Origin: Streptomyces sp. NBC_00353
Lineage (GTDB): Bacteria; Actinomycetota; Actinomycetes; Streptomycetales; Streptomycetaceae
NCBI RefSeq assembly: GCF_036108815.1
Contig: NZ_CP107985.1
Coordinates: forward strand, 7,871,501 to 7,935,500
Direction: 5' to 3'
DNA: 64,000 bases
Shown here: in pieces, positions 17,828 to 26,818 of the stretch
Numbering within the stretch: the first letter of the stretch is position 1
How the letters are laid out: each line of letters opens with the position of its first letter
The notes under the pieces: model-generated
What the model was told of the DNA's origin: nothing
The model's input: the letters and a program-made list of their open reading frames with translations, nothing else
The model's database searches: none
Translations under genes and position numbers: made by a program

Positions 17828-17860
17828 GGCGGCCCCTTGCGGCGCAGCGGCCGGAGCCGC

Positions 17861-17882
17861 ATTCCTGTCGGATGACAGAAAT
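17861..17882. promoter_or_regulatory. Palindromic operator B (copy of TetR candidate site)
   Basis: Arms ATTCCTGTC and GACAGAAAT flank the spacer GGAT, with one mismatch to symmetry. Read on the minus strand, operators A and B share CCTAATTTCTGTCA, then CGACAG, then AATGC, with only three differences over about 27 nt. It lies 34 bp upstream of the first gene of the oxygenase/permease operon. Identity beyond the arms, including CCTAATTT, suggests the whole promoter-operator is related. Confidence 0.72.
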
Positions 17883-17962
17883 TAGGGAGAGCCTGTTTCC
17901 GCTGAATGACACGGCCGTGTCCGTGCGGCGCCGAAGTGCTCACTGCGGTCGGGCACGGCAGA

Positions 17963-17997
17963 GACCGGCCGGGGCGGTGACGCAGCCCCGGCCGGTC
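17963..17997 (-). terminator. Hairpin terminator of the fasciclin operon
   Basis: A perfect 13-bp stem GACCGGCCGGGGC / GCCCCGGCCGGTC with a 9-nt loop lies 18 nt beyond the fasciclin stop codon. Confidence 0.7.
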
Positions 17998-18015
17998 GGT
18001 GGTGACCCTGTGACG

Positions 18016-18660
18016 CTACTGCGGGGGCATCAGGACGGTGTCGACGATGTACACCGTGGCGTTGGCGGTCGGGACATTGCCGCAGACGACCTTCGAGGTG
18101 TCGTTCACCGTGTAGGCCATGTCCGAGCCGGAGGTCGTCAGCTCGCTCTTGGCCAGCGTGGCGAATGAGCCCTTGTCCAGCTGTTGCGGCGCCAGCTTCT
18201 GACCCACCACGTGATACGTCAGGACCTTGGTGAGCTGCTCCTTGTCCGCCAGCAGCTTGTCCAGGTCGGCCTGCGGGATCTTGGCGAACGCGTCATTGGT
18301 CGGGGCGAACACGGTGACGTTCTGCGCGTTGTTCAGGGTGTCGACCAGACCGGCCTTCTTCACCGCGGTGACCAGGGTCGAGAGCGCCGGGTTGTGCGAG
18401 GCTGCCGTGGCGACCGGGTCCTTCGCCATGCCCGCGAAGCTGCCCGCACCGTCCTTCGGCACGGACGAACAGGCCGGTCCGAACGGCTCGTTCATATCCA
18501 TCGACTCGCTCGCAGCGGCCGACGGCGATGTCTTGGCCGCGCTTGCGGTGGAGCCGGACGAGGCGTCCTTGGAGTCGCTGGAGCAGGCTGTCAGGGCCAG
18601 CGGCAGAAGCGCGGCGGCGGAGACGGCAACGGCGGCACGGCGAAGGTGCAGAGGGGTCAT
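18016..18660 (-). CDS. Fasciclin (FAS1) domain lipoprotein
   Basis: A 214-residue exported lipoprotein. A basic n-region, a hydrophobic segment and the lipobox LTAC (PLALTACSSD) are followed by a Ser/Ala-rich linker. One FAS1 domain then carries the H1/H2-like segments NVTVFAPTNDAFAKIP and LTYHVVGQKL. FAS1 proteins mediate surface contacts; M. tuberculosis MPT70 and MPT83 are members of the SigK regulon. It follows the molybdopterin oxidoreductase by 87 nt on the same strand with no separate promoter match, so it is probably co-transcribed. Confidence 0.9.
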   Translation of the reverse strand: MTPLHLRRAAVAVSAAALLPLALTACSSDSKDASSGSTASAAKTSPSAAASESMDMNEPFGPACSSVPKDGAGSFAGMAKDPVATAASHNPALSTLVTAVKKAGLVDTLNNAQNVTVFAPTNDAFAKIPQADLDKLLADKEQLTKVLTYHVVGQKLAPQQLDKGSFATLAKSELTTSGSDMAYTVNDTSKVVCGNVPTANATVYIVDTVLMPPQ

Positions 18661-18747
18661 GTGATTCTCCTGAAGCGAGATGCGCGAGGCGCGCGAGACG
18701 GTTGAGAGCGAAGGAGTGAATGAAGGTGCGTGTGGGGGGTGTTCGGG

Positions 18748-20376
18748 TCAGGACACGTCGACCACCACCGAGTGCCAGCCGGTCGCACCGTCCGGGACGG
18801 TGCCGACGCGTTCGCCTGTCTGGGTGGCCCCGGTCCCGTCGGTCGCACGGACCTCCAGCGTGTGGTGGCCGGAGGTGGCCGGCCACTCCCACACCCACTG
18901 GCGCCAGGTGTCCCGGTTGTCCTGGGCCGCGAGCCGGGCCGGATGCCACGCGCCGCCGTCGACTCGGACCTCCACCCGGGAGATCCCCCGGTGCTGGGCC
19001 CAGGCCACCCCGGCGACGGGCACGATGCCGGGCTTCGGCGAGGCGAACGGACGCGGTGTGTCGATCCGGGACTCCGTCTTGACCGGCGCCTGCCGGGACC
19101 AGCTGCGCCTGACCCAGTAGGCGTCGTACGAGGCGAACGTCGTCAGCTCGATGTCTTTGATCCACTTGCAGGCCGAGACGTACCCGTACAGTCCCGGCAC
19201 CACCATGCGGACCGGGAAGCCGTGCGCGAACGGCAGGGGTTCGCCGTTCATGCCGAGGGCGAGGATCGCGTCGCGCCCGTCCATGACCGTCTCGACCGGC
19301 GTGCCGATCGTCATGCCGTCGACGGAACGCGCCACGATCTGGTCGGCGGGACCGCCCCGCGAAGGCGGTTTCACCCCGGCTTCACGCAGCAGATCGGCCA
19401 GCCGCACACCGATCCACCGGGCATTGCCCACGTACGGGCCGCCGACCTCGTTGGAGACGCACGCCAGGGTGATGTCGCGCTCGATGATCTCCCGCCCCAG
19501 CAGGTCCTGGAAGCTGACCGTGAGAGGGCGGGCGACTCCCTTGCCGTGGATCCGCAGCCGCCACGAACCGGCGTCGACGCGCGGCACGACCAGGGCGGTG
19601 TCCACCCGGTAGAAGCTCTTGTTCGGAGTGATGAACGAGCTCAGCCCGCGAATCCGCAGATCCGCCCCGGGCGGCACGGCGGGCGCCGGGGACTCGGGTA
19701 CCGGGAGGACGAGGTCATGCCGTGAGGCGGCGGCGCCGGCCTGGACGGAGGACGTCAGCCGCCGCCCCAGGAACCCCGCACCGGCCGAGGCCGCCGCCGC
19801 AGCGGTCGCCGCGATCACGAAACCGCGCCGGTCGAAGGAGCCGTCCCCCTGCCCGTCCCTCGCTCCAGCCGCGGGAGAGGGACGGGGCACCGGGCCGAGC
19901 CGTCCGACCAGGAGATACAGCACTCCCGCGGCCACCACGGCACCCACCACCGAGGGCAGGGCATCGGCAGGGCTGCCTTCCGGCCGCCCCACCGCCGCCA
20001 CCGCCCCGACCACACCGAAGACCAGAACGGCCGCCGAGCCGAGCAACCGGTGCCGCGACGCCAGGATCCCGACGGCCACGGCGAATACCGCCAGCAGCGC
20101 CAGGATGCCCAGTTGGAGCACCAGTTTGTCGGCGGTGCCGAAGTGCCGTACGGCGAAGTCCTTCACGGCCGGGGGAGTGCGGTCGATGACCGCCCCGCCC
20201 ACCGCCGCGACCGGACCCGCCTCCGGACGTACGACAGCCGAGGCCAGTTCGGCCACGGCCAGGGCGCAGAACCCGGCGATCAGACCGCTGAGCCCGGCGA
20301 AACCGGCGCGTGTCCAGCGGGACCGCCGGGACCCGGTGGCCCCGTGCTCCTGCACATCGTTCTGTTCTTCGCTCAC
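18748..20376 (-). CDS. Membrane-anchored molybdopterin-dependent oxidoreductase (sulfite oxidase family)
   Basis: A 542-residue protein. About four N-terminal transmembrane helices precede a DRRGFVIAATAAA segment, then the sulfite-oxidase-fold molybdopterin domain with putative Mo-ligand Cys in TLACVSNEVGG. It ends in a C-terminal immunoglobulin-like Mo-co dimerization domain (RVEVRVDGGAWHPARL). The catalytic domain should face the outside. The GTG start lies almost at the predicted transcription start, implying a leaderless message. The electron donor is unknown. Confidence 0.88.
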   Translation of the reverse strand: MSEEQNDVQEHGATGSRRSRWTRAGFAGLSGLIAGFCALAVAELASAVVRPEAGPVAAVGGAVIDRTPPAVKDFAVRHFGTADKLVLQLGILALLAVFAVAVGILASRHRLLGSAAVLVFGVVGAVAAVGRPEGSPADALPSVVGAVVAAGVLYLLVGRLGPVPRPSPAAGARDGQGDGSFDRRGFVIAATAAAAASAGAGFLGRRLTSSVQAGAAASRHDLVLPVPESPAPAVPPGADLRIRGLSSFITPNKSFYRVDTALVVPRVDAGSWRLRIHGKGVARPLTVSFQDLLGREIIERDITLACVSNEVGGPYVGNARWIGVRLADLLREAGVKPPSRGGPADQIVARSVDGMTIGTPVETVMDGRDAILALGMNGEPLPFAHGFPVRMVVPGLYGYVSACKWIKDIELTTFASYDAYWVRRSWSRQAPVKTESRIDTPRPFASPKPGIVPVAGVAWAQHRGISRVEVRVDGGAWHPARLAAQDNRDTWRQWVWEWPATSGHHTLEVRATDGTGATQTGERVGTVPDGATGWHSVVVDVS

Positions 20377-20382
20377 ATCTGG

Positions 20383-20411
20383 GGTTCGTCACCGGACGGC
20401 CCGCGGATTGG
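20383..20411 (-). promoter_or_regulatory. ECF (SigK-like) promoter of molybdopterin oxidoreductase
   Basis: Minus-strand -35 CCAATCC (20405-20411), 15-nt spacer, -10 ACGAACC (20383-20389). This is the same architecture as the promoters of the sigma operon and the divergent lipid operon. The GTG start at 20376 is 6-7 nt past the -10. Confidence 0.75.
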
Positions 20412-20445
20412 TCCGTCACCCGATCGAAGGAGAAGCGGTCCTCGA

Positions 20446-20474
20446 CCAATCCCTCACGGCGCCGGCCACGAATC
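20446..20474 (+). promoter_or_regulatory. ECF (SigK-like) promoter of lipid-modification operon
   Basis: GACCAATCC with core CCAATCC at 20446-20452, 15-nt spacer, -10 ACGAATC at 20468-20474. Predicted transcription starts near 20481, about 80 nt before the first gene. It is arranged back-to-back with the molybdopterin oxidoreductase promoter. Confidence 0.77.
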
Positions 20475-20562
20475 ACCTTCGAGGGGCCCTGCGAGAGGGC
20501 CCGTTCGGCGCACACCGGGCTCCGCCCGGCAGGGGTCGGCACCGAGGACCGGAGGAACCGGC

Positions 20563-21840
20563 ATGGCACGGAAGCGGCGGCGGACAGCCGTGGTGGGCGG
20601 CGGGGTGGCGGGACTGACCGCCGCGCATGTGCTCGGCCGGGCGCACGAAGTGACGCTGTACGAGTCCGACGAACGGATCGGAGGTCATGCACACACCCAT
20701 GACCTCGCCGCTTCCGACGGACAAATGCACCGCGTCGACTCGGGATTCATCGTGCACAACAGGCGTACGTACCCGTACCTTCTGCGGCTCTTCGCCGAAC
20801 TCGGCGTGGCCACGCAGGAGTCCGAGATGAGCATGTCCATACGGTGCGAGGGCTGCGGTATCGAGTACGCAGGCGGCCGCGGGCCCGCCGGGCTACTGGC
20901 CCGGCCGCGCACCGCACTGCGCGCCCCCTACCTCCGGATGCTGGCCGAAGTGCCACGCTTCCACCGCGCGGCACGGTCGCTCCTCGACACCGGGGACGAG
21001 GGCGAGGGCTGCGGGCCCACCCTCGGGGAGTTCGCCGCGCGCGGCCGCTTCTCCCCGTACTTCACCGCCCATTTTCTGACTCCGCTGGTCTCCGCGGTCT
21101 GGTCCTGCGACCCGGTGACGGCGATGCGGTACCCGGCCCGCTACCTGTTCCGGTTCCTCGACCACCACGGGATGCTCGCCATCGGCGGCTCCCCGGTCTG
21201 GCGGACCGTGACCGGCGGGTCGCGGGAGTACGTCGACCGAGCCGTCAAACAGCTCGCCGCCGTACGGACCTCCACCCCGGTGCGGGCGGTGCGACGCCAC
21301 CCGGACGGTGTCGACATCGTCACCGAGGACGGCGCCACGGAGGTGTACGACGCCGTGGTCGTCGCCACCCACCCCGACCAGGCGCTGCGCCTGCTCGCCG
21401 ACCCCAGCGACGAGGAACGGCGCACCCTCGGCGCGTTCCGTTACTCCCGCAACCCCACGCTGCTGCACACCGATGTCTCCCTGCTCCCGCGCAGCCGTGG
21501 CGCCCGCGCCTCCTGGAACTATCTGATGCCGTCCTGCGAGGCGACCGCCGACCGGGTCACCGTCAGCTACGACATGAACCGGCTCCAGCGGCTCCGGGCC
21601 CAGGACACCTATGTCGTCACGCTGAACGGGGCCGACCGCGTCGACGAGCATCGGGTCCTCGCCCGCATGGTTTACGAACACCCCGTCTACACACCGGAGT
21701 CGGTCACCGCCCAGGCCAGGCTGCCTGCCCTGTCCGGACCGGTCATCGCTTACGCGGGGGCGTACCACGGCTGGGGATTCCACGAGGACGGCTGCCGTTC
21801 CGGCGCGCAGGCGGCCGCGGCCCTGGGGGTGACGTGGTGA
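20563..21840 (+). CDS. FAD-dependent oxidoreductase / amine-oxidase-fold protein
   Basis: A 425-residue flavoprotein. The N-terminal dinucleotide-binding motif VVGGGVAGLTAAHVL is followed by YESDERIGGHAHTH. The C-terminus has PVIAYAGAYHGWGFHEDG, as in the NAD(P)-binding oxidoreductases next to cyclopropane synthases (Rv0449c type). Related proteins act on methylated or unsaturated acyl chains in furan fatty acid synthesis. ATG at 20563 follows GGAGGAACCGGC. It is the first gene of a coupled four-gene operon; the next start overlaps its stop (GTGA). Confidence 0.88.
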   Translation: MARKRRRTAVVGGGVAGLTAAHVLGRAHEVTLYESDERIGGHAHTHDLAASDGQMHRVDSGFIVHNRRTYPYLLRLFAELGVATQESEMSMSIRCEGCGIEYAGGRGPAGLLARPRTALRAPYLRMLAEVPRFHRAARSLLDTGDEGEGCGPTLGEFAARGRFSPYFTAHFLTPLVSAVWSCDPVTAMRYPARYLFRFLDHHGMLAIGGSPVWRTVTGGSREYVDRAVKQLAAVRTSTPVRAVRRHPDGVDIVTEDGATEVYDAVVVATHPDQALRLLADPSDEERRTLGAFRYSRNPTLLHTDVSLLPRSRGARASWNYLMPSCEATADRVTVSYDMNRLQRLRAQDTYVVTLNGADRVDEHRVLARMVYEHPVYTPESVTAQARLPALSGPVIAYAGAYHGWGFHEDGCRSGAQAAAALGVTW

Positions 21841-22586
21841 AGGGGCGCGATGTCCCTCTCCCGGCGAACGCCCTGTATCCCTGCACCATCACGCACGTCC
21901 GGACCTCCCCCCGGCGGTATGCGCTCCGCCACCGCACCTACCTGTGGCTGATCGACCCCGACGACCCGCCGCGCGTGCCATCCGCCCTTCGCCCGCTGGC
22001 CCGCTTCGATCCGCGCGACCACTTCGGCGGTACGGCCCCGACGATCCGGGCCGGTCTCGAACGCTTCCTCACCGCCCGGGGCGTCGACCTCGCCGACGGC
22101 ACCGTACGGATGCTCACCCAGGCGCGGGTCTTCGGCCATGTGTTCAACCCGCTGACCGTCTACTGGTGCCACCGGAGCGACGGCAGCCCGCTCTGCACGG
22201 TCGCCGAAGTGCACAACACCTACGGGGAACGGCACTGCTATCTGCTTCGCCCGGACGGCGCCGGTCACGCGCGGACCGGCAAGGAGTTCTATGTGTCGCC
22301 GTTCTTCCCCGTCGACGGCGGCTACCGGATGCGGCTGCCCGAACCGGGCCCCCGGCTCGATCTGACGGTCCATCTGGAACACGGCAGCGCACGCCCGTTC
22401 ACCGCGACCGTACGCGGCACGCGACGCGCCGCCGGCCCGGGGGCCCTGCTCCGGGCGGCCGTCCGCCACCCGTGGCCCACCCTCGTCGTCTCCGCGGCGA
22501 TCCGGTTCCACGGCATCCGGCTGTATCTGCGCGCAGTGCCCGTACAGCCCCGTCCTCACCACCGCACACAGGAAGGCATGCAGTGA
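21837..22586 (+). CDS. DUF1365 protein
   Basis: A 249-residue DUF1365 member, usually adjacent to FAD oxidoreductases and cyclopropane-fatty-acyl synthases. Characteristic blocks are HRTYLWLIDPDD, FGHVFNPLTVYWCH, EVHNTYGERHCYLL and FYVSPFFPVDGGYRMRL. The GTG start lies inside the previous stop (GTGA), and its stop overlaps the next ATG (TGATG). The biochemical role is unknown; conserved linkage implies participation in acyl-chain modification. No signal peptide is seen. Confidence 0.85.
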   Translation: MKGRDVPLPANALYPCTITHVRTSPRRYALRHRTYLWLIDPDDPPRVPSALRPLARFDPRDHFGGTAPTIRAGLERFLTARGVDLADGTVRMLTQARVFGHVFNPLTVYWCHRSDGSPLCTVAEVHNTYGERHCYLLRPDGAGHARTGKEFYVSPFFPVDGGYRMRLPEPGPRLDLTVHLEHGSARPFTATVRGTRRAAGPGALLRAAVRHPWPTLVVSAAIRFHGIRLYLRAVPVQPRPHHRTQEGMQ

Positions 22587-23857
22587 TGGTGTCCACTTCC
22601 CCGTCCCCTCTGCACCGGTCGTCGGCCATCGATCCGGAACGCTGGCCCGACGTCGTCACCCTGCCCCCGGCCGCCCGCCTGCGCACCGCCGTCGCCGAAC
22701 GGGTCGTCCGGCACGCGCTGGCCCGGCTGCCGCTGCGCGCCCGGATCAACGGCGGCGCGGACGTAGGACTCGGCGGACCGACGATCGAGATCCATGACCC
22801 CGCCGCGTTCTTCGGCCGCATCGGCGCGAGCGGACTCATCGGCTTCGGCGAGTCCTACATGGCGGGCGAATGGGACGCACCCGACCTGGTCGGTGTGCTG
22901 TCCGTCCTGGCCGGCCACGCCGCCACGCTCGTACCCGAACCGCTGCAACGGCTGCGCGGGATATGGGCGCCGCGCCGGCCCGGCGGACAGCTCGGCACCC
23001 CGGAGGCCGCCCGGTCCAACATCAGCCACCACTACGACCTGTCCAACGAGCTCTTCGCTCTCTTTCTCGACGAGACCCTGACCTACTCCTCGGCCGTCTT
23101 CCGCGGCTTTCCCGCAGACCCCGCCCAGTTGCCCGCCGCCCAGCACCGCAAGATCGACCGGCTGCTCGATCTCGCTGCCGTCGGAACCGGCACCGAGCTC
23201 CTCGAAATCGGCACCGGCTGGGGTGAGCTGGCCGTCCGCGCCGCCGCGCGCGGCGCCCGCGTCGTCACCGTGACGCTCTCCCGGGAGCAGCAGGAACTGG
23301 CCCGCGCCCGGATCCGCGACGCCGGGTTCGAGGACCGCGTCGATGTCCGGCTCTGCGACTACCGGCAGATCACCGGCGTGTACGACGCGGTGGTCAGCGT
23401 CGAGATGGTCGAGGCGGTCGGCGAGACGTTCTGGCCGGTGTACTTCCGGACCCTGGAGGAGCGGCTGGCCCCGGGCGGCCGGATCGCGCTTCAGGCCATC
23501 ACCATGCCGGACGACCGGATGCGCGCCACCCGGAACACCTTCACCTGGATCCAGAAGTACATCTTCCCCGGTGGACTGCTGCCCTCCACCCAGTCGATCG
23601 AGCGGACCACCGCCGAGCACACCGGGCTCCGCATCGAGCACCGGTTTCCTTTCGGGATGCACTACGCCGAGACGCTGCGGCTGTGGCGCGAACGGTTCGA
23701 GGCGCGTACCGCCGAGATCGACTCCCTCGGCTTCGACGCCGTCTTCCGCCGCATGTGGACCTTCTACCTCGCCTACTCCGAGGCGGGCTTCCGCTCCGGC
23801 TATCTCGATGTGCAGCAGATCGTGCTCACCCGGCCCCGGGAGGAGGCGGCGCGATGA
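22586..23857 (+). CDS. Cyclopropane-fatty-acyl-phospholipid synthase family methyltransferase
   Basis: A 423-residue SAM-dependent CFA-synthase-type enzyme with SAM-binding LEIGTGWGELAVRAA, SNISHHYDLSNELFALFLD and TYSSAVFRGFP, the usual acyl-phospholipid methylase blocks. It probably adds a methyl or methylene carbon across a double bond of membrane lipids. The closest context parallels are Rv0447c (ufaA1) in mycobacteria and UfaM/CfaA in photo-oxidative regulons. Coupled by one-base overlap upstream and by ATGA to DUF1295 downstream. Confidence 0.9.
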   Translation: MVSTSPSPLHRSSAIDPERWPDVVTLPPAARLRTAVAERVVRHALARLPLRARINGGADVGLGGPTIEIHDPAAFFGRIGASGLIGFGESYMAGEWDAPDLVGVLSVLAGHAATLVPEPLQRLRGIWAPRRPGGQLGTPEAARSNISHHYDLSNELFALFLDETLTYSSAVFRGFPADPAQLPAAQHRKIDRLLDLAAVGTGTELLEIGTGWGELAVRAAARGARVVTVTLSREQQELARARIRDAGFEDRVDVRLCDYRQITGVYDAVVSVEMVEAVGETFWPVYFRTLEERLAPGGRIALQAITMPDDRMRATRNTFTWIQKYIFPGGLLPSTQSIERTTAEHTGLRIEHRFPFGMHYAETLRLWRERFEARTAEIDSLGFDAVFRRMWTFYLAYSEAGFRSGYLDVQQIVLTRPREEAAR

Positions 23858-24648
23858 TGTGGCAGGCGTTCGGCGAAGGGCTCGGCGCCACCGCGGTCGC
23901 CGCCCTTGCCGTCATGCTCGCCACGTTCGCCGTCGCCCTGCGCAAAGGTGTGCACCGCGTGGTCGACGTGGCCTGGGGTGTCGCCTTCGCCGCCGTCGCC
24001 CTCGTCCCGTACATCCTGTCGGCGGGCGACGGGAACGGCGGCCGTCGGCTGCTGGTGACCGTGCTGACCGTTGTGTGGGGGCTGCGGCTGGCCGGGCACA
24101 TCGCCCGGCGCGGCCGCGGACACGGGGAGGACCCGCGGTACGCGGCGATGCTTGCCAGGGCGCGGGGCAACCGTGAGCTGTACGCCCTGTGGAAGGTCTA
24201 TCTGCTGCAGGGTGCACTGGTCTGGCTGATCTCGCTGCCTGTGCAGGCCGCGCAGTACCTGACCGGGCCGGTGGACGGCTGGGCCCGGGCGGGTACGGCC
24301 CTGTGGGCGGTGGGCTTCGGCTTCGAAGCGGTCGGCGACCGGCAACTGGCCCGTTTCAAGGCCGATCCTGCCCACCGGGGACGGATCATGGACCGCGGGC
24401 TCTGGTCGTGGACCCGGCACCCCAACTACTTCGGTGACTTCTGCGTCTGGTGGGGACTGTTCCTGATCGTCTGCGCGGAGCCGGCCGCGGCGGCGGTCAC
24501 ACTCGTCTCGCCCTTGGTGATGAGTTTCCTGCTGATCCGGGGCAGTGGGAAAGCGCTGCTGGAACGGCATATGGCGGGGCGACCGGGCTATGCCGAGTAC
24601 ACCGCCCGGACCAGCGGGTTCTTCCCACGACCGCCGAGGAAGCGCTGA
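23854..24648 (+). CDS. DUF1295 membrane protein (steroid reductase-like fold)
   Basis: A 264-residue polytopic protein with about six transmembrane helices. It carries the C-terminal signature GLWSWTRHPNYFGDFCVWWG shared by DUF1295 and isoprenylcysteine methyltransferase/steroid-5-alpha-reductase-like proteins. The first ATG overlaps the methyltransferase stop; GGGAGGAGG lies upstream. Family relatives reduce double bonds with NADPH, so a reductase step on a methylated acyl chain is plausible but inferred. Last gene of the coupled operon, convergent with the photolyase. Confidence 0.87.
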   Translation: MMWQAFGEGLGATAVAALAVMLATFAVALRKGVHRVVDVAWGVAFAAVALVPYILSAGDGNGGRRLLVTVLTVVWGLRLAGHIARRGRGHGEDPRYAAMLARARGNRELYALWKVYLLQGALVWLISLPVQAAQYLTGPVDGWARAGTALWAVGFGFEAVGDRQLARFKADPAHRGRIMDRGLWSWTRHPNYFGDFCVWWGLFLIVCAEPAAAAVTLVSPLVMSFLLIRGSGKALLERHMAGRPGYAEYTARTSGFFPRPPRKR

Positions 24649-24666
24649 GCAGCCGGCAGCCAGTGG

Positions 24667-26031
24667 TCAGCCGAGGCCGCGCGCCCGCTCGAAGCGGGAG
24701 CGGGCCTCGGCCAGGTCCACCACCGGATCCGGATATCCGAGCCGCGCCCGGTCCGGACCGGTGAGCTTCCACGGCTCGTGGACCGCAGCGTCCTCCAGGC
24801 CTGCCAGCTCCGGCACCCAGCGCCGTACGTACGTGCCCCGCGGATCGAACCGCTTGCCCTGGACCACCGGATTGAGCACCCGGTTGGGTCGGGTGTCCGT
24901 ACCGGTGCCCGCCACCCACTGCCAGTTGAGCTGATTGTTCGCCAGATCCCCGTCGACCAGGAGATCCAGGAAGTGACGGGCGCCGACGCGCCAGTCCACG
25001 TACAGCGTCTTCGTGAGAAAGCTCGCGACCAGCATCCGGCCCCGATTGTGCATCCAGCCCTCGTGCGCCAGCTGTCGCATCGCCGCGTCGACCAGCGGAT
25101 AGCCGGTGAGTCCGGCACGCCACGCCTCGATCTCGTCGGGATCGGACCGCCACCGGTCGCCCCGCGGACGGTAGTCGGCCCATGCCGCGTCCTGCCGGGC
25201 GGCGAGGACCTGGTGGTGGAAGTCCCGCCAGGCCAGCTGCCGTACGAACGCGTCGGCGCCCGGTCCGCCCTTCTCCCGGGCCCGGTTCACCAGTTCGGCC
25301 GCGGAGAGGCAGCCGAAGTGCAGATACGGCGACAGCCGGGACGTCGCGTCCCCGCCGAGGTCGTCGTGGCCGGTCCCGTAGTCGGCCATCGGGCCGCGCA
25401 GCCAGGAGGCCAGCAGTCTGCGCCCTGCTGTCTCGCCGCCCTCGGCGAGACCCGGTGAGACGCCCGTGACCTCCGCTCGCGCCGGCAGCGGTGCGGACGT
25501 CGCGGTGTCCGGCACCCGTACCGTCCGGGGACCGGTCAGTGTGCCCCGTACCCCGGCAGCCTCCCAGCGGCGGAAGTACGGGGTGAACACCGCGAAATGG
25601 TCACGTCCCGCGGGGACGACCCGGCCCGGGGCGAGCGCGGTGACCACCGCGTCATGGACGTGCAGGGTGCAGCCGAGAGCCCCGAGGGCCGTACGCAGAC
25701 GGTCCTCGCGTCTCCGCGCGTACCCGCTCACCCCGGCGGCGATGTGCAGACTCCGCGCACCCGTCTCCGCGACCACGGCGCATGCCGCGGGGACCACGTC
25801 GCCGCGGCGGACGACGAGCCGGCCGCCGCGGCGGCGCAGCTCCGCGTCGAGACCGACGAGGCAGTCGGCGAGGAACGCCCGCCGGTTCGGCGCGTCGAAG
25901 CCGGCCCGGCGGATGCCGTCGTCCTCGACGAAGAGGGGGACGACGGCGTCCGCCCCGCGCACCGCCGCGGACAGGACGGGGTTGTCGTGCAGCCGCAGAT
26001 CGGAGGTGAACAGCGCCACCGAGACGGTCAT
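24667..26031 (-). CDS. phr: Deoxyribodipyrimidine photo-lyase
   Basis: A 454-residue class I photolyase. An N-terminal antenna-binding Rossmann domain (ALFTSDLRLHDNPVL) is followed by the FAD domain with TSRLSPYLHFGCLS, EGWMHNRGRM and DGDLANNQLNWQWVAGTGTD. It repairs cyclobutane pyrimidine dimers using blue light. It starts 13 nt after the anti-sigma gene, so it belongs to the sigK-rskA transcript. That ties DNA photorepair to the same stress signal as the lipid operon. Confidence 0.93.
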   Translation of the reverse strand: MTVSVALFTSDLRLHDNPVLSAAVRGADAVVPLFVEDDGIRRAGFDAPNRRAFLADCLVGLDAELRRRGGRLVVRRGDVVPAACAVVAETGARSLHIAAGVSGYARRREDRLRTALGALGCTLHVHDAVVTALAPGRVVPAGRDHFAVFTPYFRRWEAAGVRGTLTGPRTVRVPDTATSAPLPARAEVTGVSPGLAEGGETAGRRLLASWLRGPMADYGTGHDDLGGDATSRLSPYLHFGCLSAAELVNRAREKGGPGADAFVRQLAWRDFHHQVLAARQDAAWADYRPRGDRWRSDPDEIEAWRAGLTGYPLVDAAMRQLAHEGWMHNRGRMLVASFLTKTLYVDWRVGARHFLDLLVDGDLANNQLNWQWVAGTGTDTRPNRVLNPVVQGKRFDPRGTYVRRWVPELAGLEDAAVHEPWKLTGPDRARLGYPDPVVDLAEARSRFERARGLG

Positions 26032-26044
26032 GGCAGGGAGCCCC

Positions 26045-26818
26045 TCATGCGGTCGGGAAGGTCAGCAGCGCCAGCGGCGCGGACGTCGGCTGCGCGGAGC
26101 CGCCGGCCGGCTCGACGGTGACCCCTATCCCCGACGCCCCGTCGACCGGACCGTCCAGCAGCACGGTGTTGCTCGTCGCCGCCCGGTTCATCAGCCCCGC
26201 GGACCGCATGGTCCCGCCGTCGTCGAACCACAACTGGTACACCTTGCCGCTGGGGGGCGGCGCCATCCCCGAGGTCACGAACACGGCCCGGTTCTCGCTC
26301 TGCGAAACCACGACCGTGCCCTTCGCCCCGCCCTTCAGCGTGCCGGACCTCGTCCTCGCGTCCGGGGCCGCGAGGACCTGCGCCACCTGCTCGTTCTGCT
26401 GCTGTGCCCGGTGCGCCTCCTGCTGTGCGTCCTGGGCGACCCGGTTCTGCCACACCGCGATCCCGCCGAACCCGGCAGCGGCGGCCACCGCCGCGGCGAG
26501 TGCGAACTTCGGCCAGCGGCGGGCCCGTTGGGCGGAGGGGGCCGAGCGGGAGCGCCGGCCGTGCGACGGGGATTCCTGCCGCACCGTCGTGATCTCCCGC
26601 AGTACCCGGTCGCGCAGCTCGCGCGATGGGGCCGCGGACACCGCGAGCCCGAGCCGGGTGGCGGTCTCGGACAGCTCCCGCACCTCCACGGCGCAGGCCT
26701 CGCAGTCGCCGAGATGGCGTTCGAACTCCGCGCGCTCCGCGTCCGGCAGCGCGTGCAGGGCGTACGCCCCGGTCAGCGTGTGCAGTTCGGCCCCGCTCCT
26801 GCGATCCACCTTGTTCAT
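26045..26818 (-). CDS. rskA: Anti-sigma factor, RskA type with zinc motif
   Basis: A 257-residue membrane anti-sigma factor. The cytoplasmic N-domain contains the zinc-associated anti-sigma motif HxxxCxxC (His35, Cys39, Cys42 in FERHLGDCEAC). A single transmembrane helix (WPKFALAAAVAAAAGFGGIAVW region) and an extracytoplasmic RskA domain with PSGKVYQLWFDDGG follow. Its ATG overlaps the sigma gene stop (ATGA). The motif permits redox control of sigma release; regulated proteolysis is the usual route for RskA proteins. Confidence 0.9.
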   Translation of the reverse strand: MNKVDRRSGAELHTLTGAYALHALPDAERAEFERHLGDCEACAVEVRELSETATRLGLAVSAAPSRELRDRVLREITTVRQESPSHGRRSRSAPSAQRARRWPKFALAAAVAAAAGFGGIAVWQNRVAQDAQQEAHRAQQQNEQVAQVLAAPDARTRSGTLKGGAKGTVVVSQSENRAVFVTSGMAPPPSGKVYQLWFDDGGTMRSAGLMNRAATSNTVLLDGPVDGASGIGVTVEPAGGSAQPTSAPLALLTFPTA

